7,987 nucleotides of DNA, taken from JBCDBH01 sp039184055. GTDB taxonomy: Bacteria > Acidobacteriota > Thermoanaerobaculia > Multivoradales > J023. Where the stretch lies: NCBI GenBank assembly GCA_039184055.1, contig JBCDBH010000277.1:1-7987 (forward strand). The letters run 5' to 3'. This document shows, one piece after another, positions 5,495 through 7,987 of this stretch. Below the pieces are notes generated by a model, which ran no database searches, was not told the origin of the DNA, and saw only the letters and a program-made list of their open reading frames with translations. Position 1 is the first letter of the stretch. Each line of letters opens with the position of its first letter. A program made the translations under genes and the position numbers.

Positions 5495-6013
5495 TCAGAA
5501 CGGGATGTCGTCGTCGTCCGGTTCGGGGCCGAAGTCGCCTCCGCCTCCGCCACCACCGCCGAAGTTACCGCCGCCTCCGCCGCCGTAGTTGCCACCACCG
5601 CCTCCGCCGCCGTAGTTGCCACCGCCTCCGCCGTAGCCTCCACCGCCGCCCTGGTCGTAGCCGCCACCGCCGCCACCACCGCCGCCGCGGCCACCGAGCA
5701 TTTGGAAGTTGTCGCAGACGATTTCGGTGCGATATTTCTTCTCACCGGTCTCGCGATCGTCCCAAGAGCGCGTCTGGATCCGGCCCTCGATGTGGACCTG
5801 TTTGCCGCGGGTCAAATACTGACCGGCAACCTCGGCCTGACGTCCCCAGCAGACGATGTTGTGCCACTCGGTTTGTTCTTGCCGATTGCCGTCGCGGTCA
5901 CGCCACCGCCGGCTGGTGGCAATGCTGAAGGTGGCGAGCTGTTGACCGCTCTGGGTGGAGCGCATCTCGGGGTCTCGCCCCAGATTGCCGATCAGAAACA
6001 CTTTGTTGAGCAT
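5495..6013 (-). CDS. ssb: Single-stranded DNA-binding protein SSB
   Basis: SSB coats single-stranded DNA at replication forks and repair sites and recruits partner enzymes through its C-terminal tip. The 172-residue protein has a canonical OB-fold at residues 1-106: MLNKVFLIGNLGRDPEMR, then EWHNIVCWGRQAE with conserved Trp50 and Trp56. GKQVHIEGRIQTRSW (70-84) and the strand RTEIVCDNFQML follow. Residues 107-162 form a glycine-rich linker: 43 of 56 residues are Gly, broken by Tyr, Asn and Phe. The partner-binding acidic tip DDDDIPF (166-172) is intact. The linker is longer in uninterrupted Gly runs than in Escherichia coli SSB. GAGGAG (6025-6030, read on the - strand) lies 11 nt before the ATG. 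The gene is convergent with lptE and divergent from dtd. Confidence 0.97.
   Translation of the reverse strand: MLNKVFLIGNLGRDPEMRSTQSGQQLATFSIATSRRWRDRDGNRQEQTEWHNIVCWGRQAEVAGQYLTRGKQVHIEGRIQTRSWDDRETGEKKYRTEIVCDNFQMLGGRGGGGGGGGGYDQGGGGGYGGGGGNYGGGGGGGNYGGGGGGNFGGGGGGGGDFGPEPDDDDIPF
5573..5626 (-). repeat. 27-bp tandem repeat inside the ssb glycine linker
   Basis: Two adjacent 27-bp units (5573-5599 and 5600-5626) differ at one base and encode two nine-residue blocks of Gly with one Asn-Tyr pair. They sit in a wider tract (about 5527-5693) of GGN codons. Such repeats allow the linker length to change by replication slippage without breaking the frame. Confidence 0.75.
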
Positions 6014-6045
6014 GGTCCGTGGTCTCCTCGAGTCTTTGAACGGGC

Positions 6046-6052
6046 TATCATA
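6046..6052. promoter_or_regulatory. Overlapping divergent -10 candidates for ssb and dtd
   Basis: The - strand reads TATGAT at 6052-6047, which would start an ssb transcript with a leader of about 27 nt. The + strand reads TATCAT at 6046-6051, which would start dtd transcription about 3 nt before its ATG. No good -35 box stands at normal spacing for either; on the - strand a TTGCAA sits 20 nt upstream, which is too far. Both calls rest on the hexamers and the 47-bp divergent gap alone. Confidence 0.3.
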
Positions 6053-6060
6053 CCGGCCTT

Positions 6061-6498
6061 ATGCGTTCTGTATTGCAACGGGTGAGCCGCGCATCGGTGG
6101 TGGTGGACGGTGAGACCGTCGGCGCCATCGAGCGTGGCATATTGGTGCTGGTCGGAGTCGAGAACGGTGATGGGTCGGAAGCGGCCGATCGCCTGGCGGA
6201 GAAGCTCGCCACGCTACGGATCTTCGCCGACGATGCCGGCAAGATGAACCGGAATGCCGAGCAGGCGGGTGGCGGGTTCTTGGTGGTGTCGCAATTCACG
6301 CTCGCCGGGCAGCCGCTGGCACGCGGGCGACGACCGTCATTCGATGCCGCGCCACCGGCGGTGGCGGAACCGTTGGTCGATCGGGTGGTCGACCGGTTGC
6401 GTCAGGCGGGGCAAGCGGTGGCCACTGGTCGGTTCGGTGCTGATATGAAGGTCGAGCTGGTCAACGACGGGCCCGTGACCTTTGTTCTAGAAACGTGA
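6061..6498 (+). CDS. dtd: D-aminoacyl-tRNA deacylase
   Basis: Dtd hydrolyses D-aminoacyl-tRNAs, and also glycine mischarged onto tRNA-Ala, keeping D-amino acids out of proteins. The 145-residue protein has the normal family length and both active-site signatures: SQFTL at 77-81 and NDGPVT at 135-140. MRSVLQRVSRASV at the start, RGRRPSF (88-94) and FGADMKVELV (125-134) also fit the family. The ATG at 6061 gives the standard N-terminus. No Shine-Dalgarno precedes it, and the candidate -10 box lies 9 nt upstream, so a leaderless or nearly leaderless mRNA is possible. It is divergent from ssb and convergent with the HU/IHF-like gene. Confidence 0.96.
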   Translation: MRSVLQRVSRASVVVDGETVGAIERGILVLVGVENGDGSEAADRLAEKLATLRIFADDAGKMNRNAEQAGGGFLVVSQFTLAGQPLARGRRPSFDAAPPAVAEPLVDRVVDRLRQAGQAVATGRFGADMKVELVNDGPVTFVLET

Positions 6499-6499
6499 T

Positions 6500-6518
6500 C
6501 GTCCCGGAGAATGGGACG
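6500..6518. terminator. Weak hairpin between convergent dtd and HU/IHF-like genes
   Basis: CGTCCC (6500-6505) pairs with GGGACG (6513-6518) around a 7-nt loop, directly after the dtd stop. There is no T-run on the + strand, and only a distant TTT on the - strand. It may act as a weak bidirectional terminator because it fills the convergent gap. Confidence 0.35.
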
Positions 6519-6540
6519 GACGGCGTCGGGTACGGTTGGA

Positions 6541-6807
6541 TCAGAGACTCTTCAGATCCTTACCCGGTTTGAAACGCACCGTTTTGCCGGGAGTGATCGG
6601 TACCTCGACACCCGTCTTCGGGTTGCGGCCGACGCCTTTTTTGCGGTCGCGCACTTGAAAGACGCCAAAGCCACGCAGCTCGATCCGTTTACCGTCCTGA
6701 AGGGCCTCCTTCATGGTGGCGAAGATGGTGTCGACGGCCAGGGCGGCTTTGACACGCGGAACATCGGCGGTCTCGGCGACCCGATTGACGATATCGGCTT
6801 TGATCAC
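6541..6807 (-). CDS. HU/IHF-family nucleoid DNA-binding protein
   Basis: This small basic protein (88 residues) dimerises, bends DNA through two beta-ribbon arms and shapes the nucleoid. It shows the family pattern throughout: IKADIVNRVAETADVPR at the N-terminus, GKRIELRGFGVFQVRDR (39-55), the arm motif GRNPKTGVEVPI (60-71) with its conserved Pro, and TVRFKPGKDLKSL at the end. The GFGVF-GRNPKTG region resembles both HU and IHF subunits, so I give no symbol. The start is GTG at 6807. It lies 6 nt after GGAG (6817-6814), and the family N-terminus begins exactly there. The open frame continues upstream into the neighbouring gene, but that part is unrelated. A promoter candidate lies at 6842-6869. 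The gene converges with dtd. Confidence 0.94.
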   Translation of the reverse strand: MIKADIVNRVAETADVPRVKAALAVDTIFATMKEALQDGKRIELRGFGVFQVRDRKKGVGRNPKTGVEVPITPGKTVRFKPGKDLKSL

Positions 6808-6841
6808 GGCTAACTCCGGCTTGGTTGACGAAAGGGGCCAG

Positions 6842-6869
6842 AGCTTAGCACGGTCGCGGAGGGCGTCAA
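6842..6869 (-). promoter_or_regulatory. Sigma70-like promoter of the HU/IHF-like gene
   Basis: Read on the - strand, TTGACG (6869-6864) and TAAGCT (6847-6842) are spaced by 16 nt. A TG at the extended -10 position (TGC before TAAGCT) adds support. The -35 box matches the consensus at 5 of 6 bases and overlaps the stop codon of the upstream gene. Transcription would start near 6835, giving a leader of about 28 nt that contains the GGAG site. The gene can therefore be expressed independently of its upstream neighbour. Confidence 0.55.
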
Positions 6870-7987
6870 CGCGGTGCCCGGTGGGCGCCGCTGTCGGCGC
6901 GCCGGGCGCGGATGGCGCGTTCGAAGGCGGCCGCGGCGATGCCTCGGAGACGGTCGAAGCGTTCGACATTGAGCCCGGCGAGACCCTGATCGCCACGATC
7001 TCCGTAGAGCACGCTGACGAGCTTGTCGCCCAGACGGACCGGCATGAGCACGGATTCGGCGGGGAGAGTGCCACCCCAGCAGGTGGCCAACGTCAGATGA
7101 GGAGGGGTCGCGGGAAGCGGACCGACATGGAGCTGGCTACCGCCGGCGAGGTCGGCGAACACGGAGGCCTCGTCGAGGCTCAGCGCGAAGTCGCCGAAAT
7201 GGGCATCGTCGACCGTGTTGCCTCGCGTCAACCAGCCGACCACCTGCTGGCGTTGAATCTTGAAGAGCGCGGCGCGTGAGAAGCTCTGCATCAAATATTG
7301 CAGCAGCAAATTGCCGATCGTCGCCGAGCTGGTGACGCCGCGCAACCGCTGTTCGAGCCCGGTCAGACCGAGCTCGTGACTGGCTGGACGGGTCGCCACG
7401 GTGACCACATGGTCGTCGCGGGTCGCGAGGATGTCTCGATCGTCGTCCGAAAGGCTGGTGTCGCGGGGAGCGGCCGAGGTCGATGAAGCCATACTCGACG
7501 CGGCTTCGGCGGTCGTCTCAGACCCGTTCCAGACGTAGCGGCTACCGTCGAGGCGGGCGAGAAGGAGCGAGAAACGTTCGGGGAGCGGGATGCTCCAGTA
7601 GCGCGCCAAGGCCTCGTGTACGCGAACCTCGTTGGCGACATGGGGACGCACGCGGCGGTTGGAGCAAAAGGCGATCTCATCGAGGTGATCGAGGTTGTGG
7701 ACGTTGGGTGTGGCGACGTCGATCGTGTGCTCGTCGGCGGCGAAGGGCACCGAAAGACAACGACTGGCCACAGGAGCGGGGATCATCTCGACCACCGCTG
7801 ACGGGATGCCGTCGAGCGCCTTGACGCCGACCGCCGACACCCCGAGCTGCTCGGCGAGCACGGCCAAGAGCGTGGCTTCGTCGAGCACACCCATTTCGAG
7901 AAGATGGGTACCGATTCGTCCACCCACCGAATCCTGTGCCTGGACCGCGCGCATCAACTGCTCGCCGGTGACCCACCCACGTTCGAG
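6866..7987 (-). CDS. MshEN/GspE-N-domain protein with GAF-like C-terminus (5' end outside window)
   Basis: The frame is open through the right edge, and family similarity continues to its first codon, so the TTG at 7957 is not the real start. Of 373 visible residues, 1-132 resemble the N-terminal domain of GspE/PilB/MshE ATPases. Residues 24-47 fit the pattern RLGxxLLxxGxxxxxxLxxxLxxQ (R24, G26, L29, L30, G33, L40, L44, Q47). A preceding copy ends at Gln18, five residues before R24. Tandem 24-residue motifs with a 5-residue spacer define c-di-GMP-binding MshEN domains. A Ser/Thr/Ala/Asp-rich linker follows (about 150-200). The C-terminal 208-362 looks GAF-like (SVLMPVRLGDKLVSVLYGDRG). There is no Walker A ATPase, so it is not a secretion motor. 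It may be a regulator of type IV pili, secretion or gliding. The stop lies 58 bp before the HU/IHF-like gene on the same strand. Confidence 0.8.
   Translation of the reverse strand, partial: LERGWVTGEQLMRAVQAQDSVGGRIGTHLLEMGVLDEATLLAVLAEQLGVSAVGVKALDGIPSAVVEMIPAPVASRCLSVPFAADEHTIDVATPNVHNLDHLDEIAFCSNRRVRPHVANEVRVHEALARYWSIPLPERFSLLLARLDGSRYVWNGSETTAEAASSMASSTSAAPRDTSLSDDDRDILATRDDHVVTVATRPASHELGLTGLEQRLRGVTSSATIGNLLLQYLMQSFSRAALFKIQRQQVVGWLTRGNTVDDAHFGDFALSLDEASVFADLAGGSQLHVGPLPATPPHLTLATCWGGTLPAESVLMPVRLGDKLVSVLYGDRGDQGLAGLNVERFDRLRGIAAAAFERAIRARRADSGAHRAPR

Noticed and set aside
5435..6085. A + strand open frame of 216 codons opposite ssb
   Set aside because: It is Ala/Thr/Val-rich antisense of the SSB glycine repeats and OB-fold; SSB itself is unmistakable.
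1..7987. Mobile elements, CRISPR arrays, toxin-antitoxin pairs or phage genes
   Set aside because: I found no transposase, integrase, spaced direct repeats or small paired genes; all strong open frames are core or envelope genes of similar codon use.

Overview
The window is a compact stretch of bacterial chromosome, GC-rich and almost entirely coding. An LPS-assembly lipoprotein (LptE) indicates a Gram-negative outer membrane. A MerR regulator directly followed by tRNA-Pro(GGG), a ribH-nusB pair, and a GspE-N-terminal-like protein without an ATPase suggest a deltaproteobacterial or Myxococcota-like lineage. That placement is inference from gene content and was not tested by any search.

Left part, + strand: the C-terminal part of an unidentified protein (2-430, running in from the left edge) lies 3 bp before der/engA (434-1735, TTG start). 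A MerR-type regulator follows (1826-2446), with a coiled coil and an Asp-rich segment after its DNA-binding domain. Then comes a complete tRNA-Pro with anticodon GGG and encoded CCA (2514-2590).

Middle part, + strand: ribH, nusB, a secreted transglutaminase-like protein and lptE form a tight operon (2725-5369). ribH/nusB overlap by ATGA, and nusB/transglutaminase also overlap by ATGA if nusB is read to its natural end. nusB carries an in-frame TAG at codon 138, exactly where the family has a conserved Glu. The following 41 codons still encode an intact NusB C-terminus. The operon ends in a series of hairpins, the last one a good intrinsic terminator (5450-5477).

Right part: ssb (- strand, with a very long glycine-rich linker) converges on lptE and diverges from dtd (+ strand) across a 47-bp gap. 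dtd converges on a small HU/IHF-family gene (- strand, GTG start, with a good sigma70-like promoter). Upstream of that lies a 5'-truncated gene (- strand, running off the right edge) whose N-terminus matches the tandem 24-residue motifs of c-di-GMP-binding MshEN domains and whose C-terminus looks GAF-like.

Most of the window is core housekeeping: ribosome assembly, riboflavin synthesis, antitermination, LPS export, replication/repair, tRNA quality control and nucleoid architecture. I see no mobile element, CRISPR array, defence island or biosynthetic cluster. The points most worth a second look are the nusB amber codon, the truncated MshEN-GAF-like protein, and the uncharacterised transglutaminase-like protein between nusB and lptE. 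No gap between genes exceeds 300 bases.
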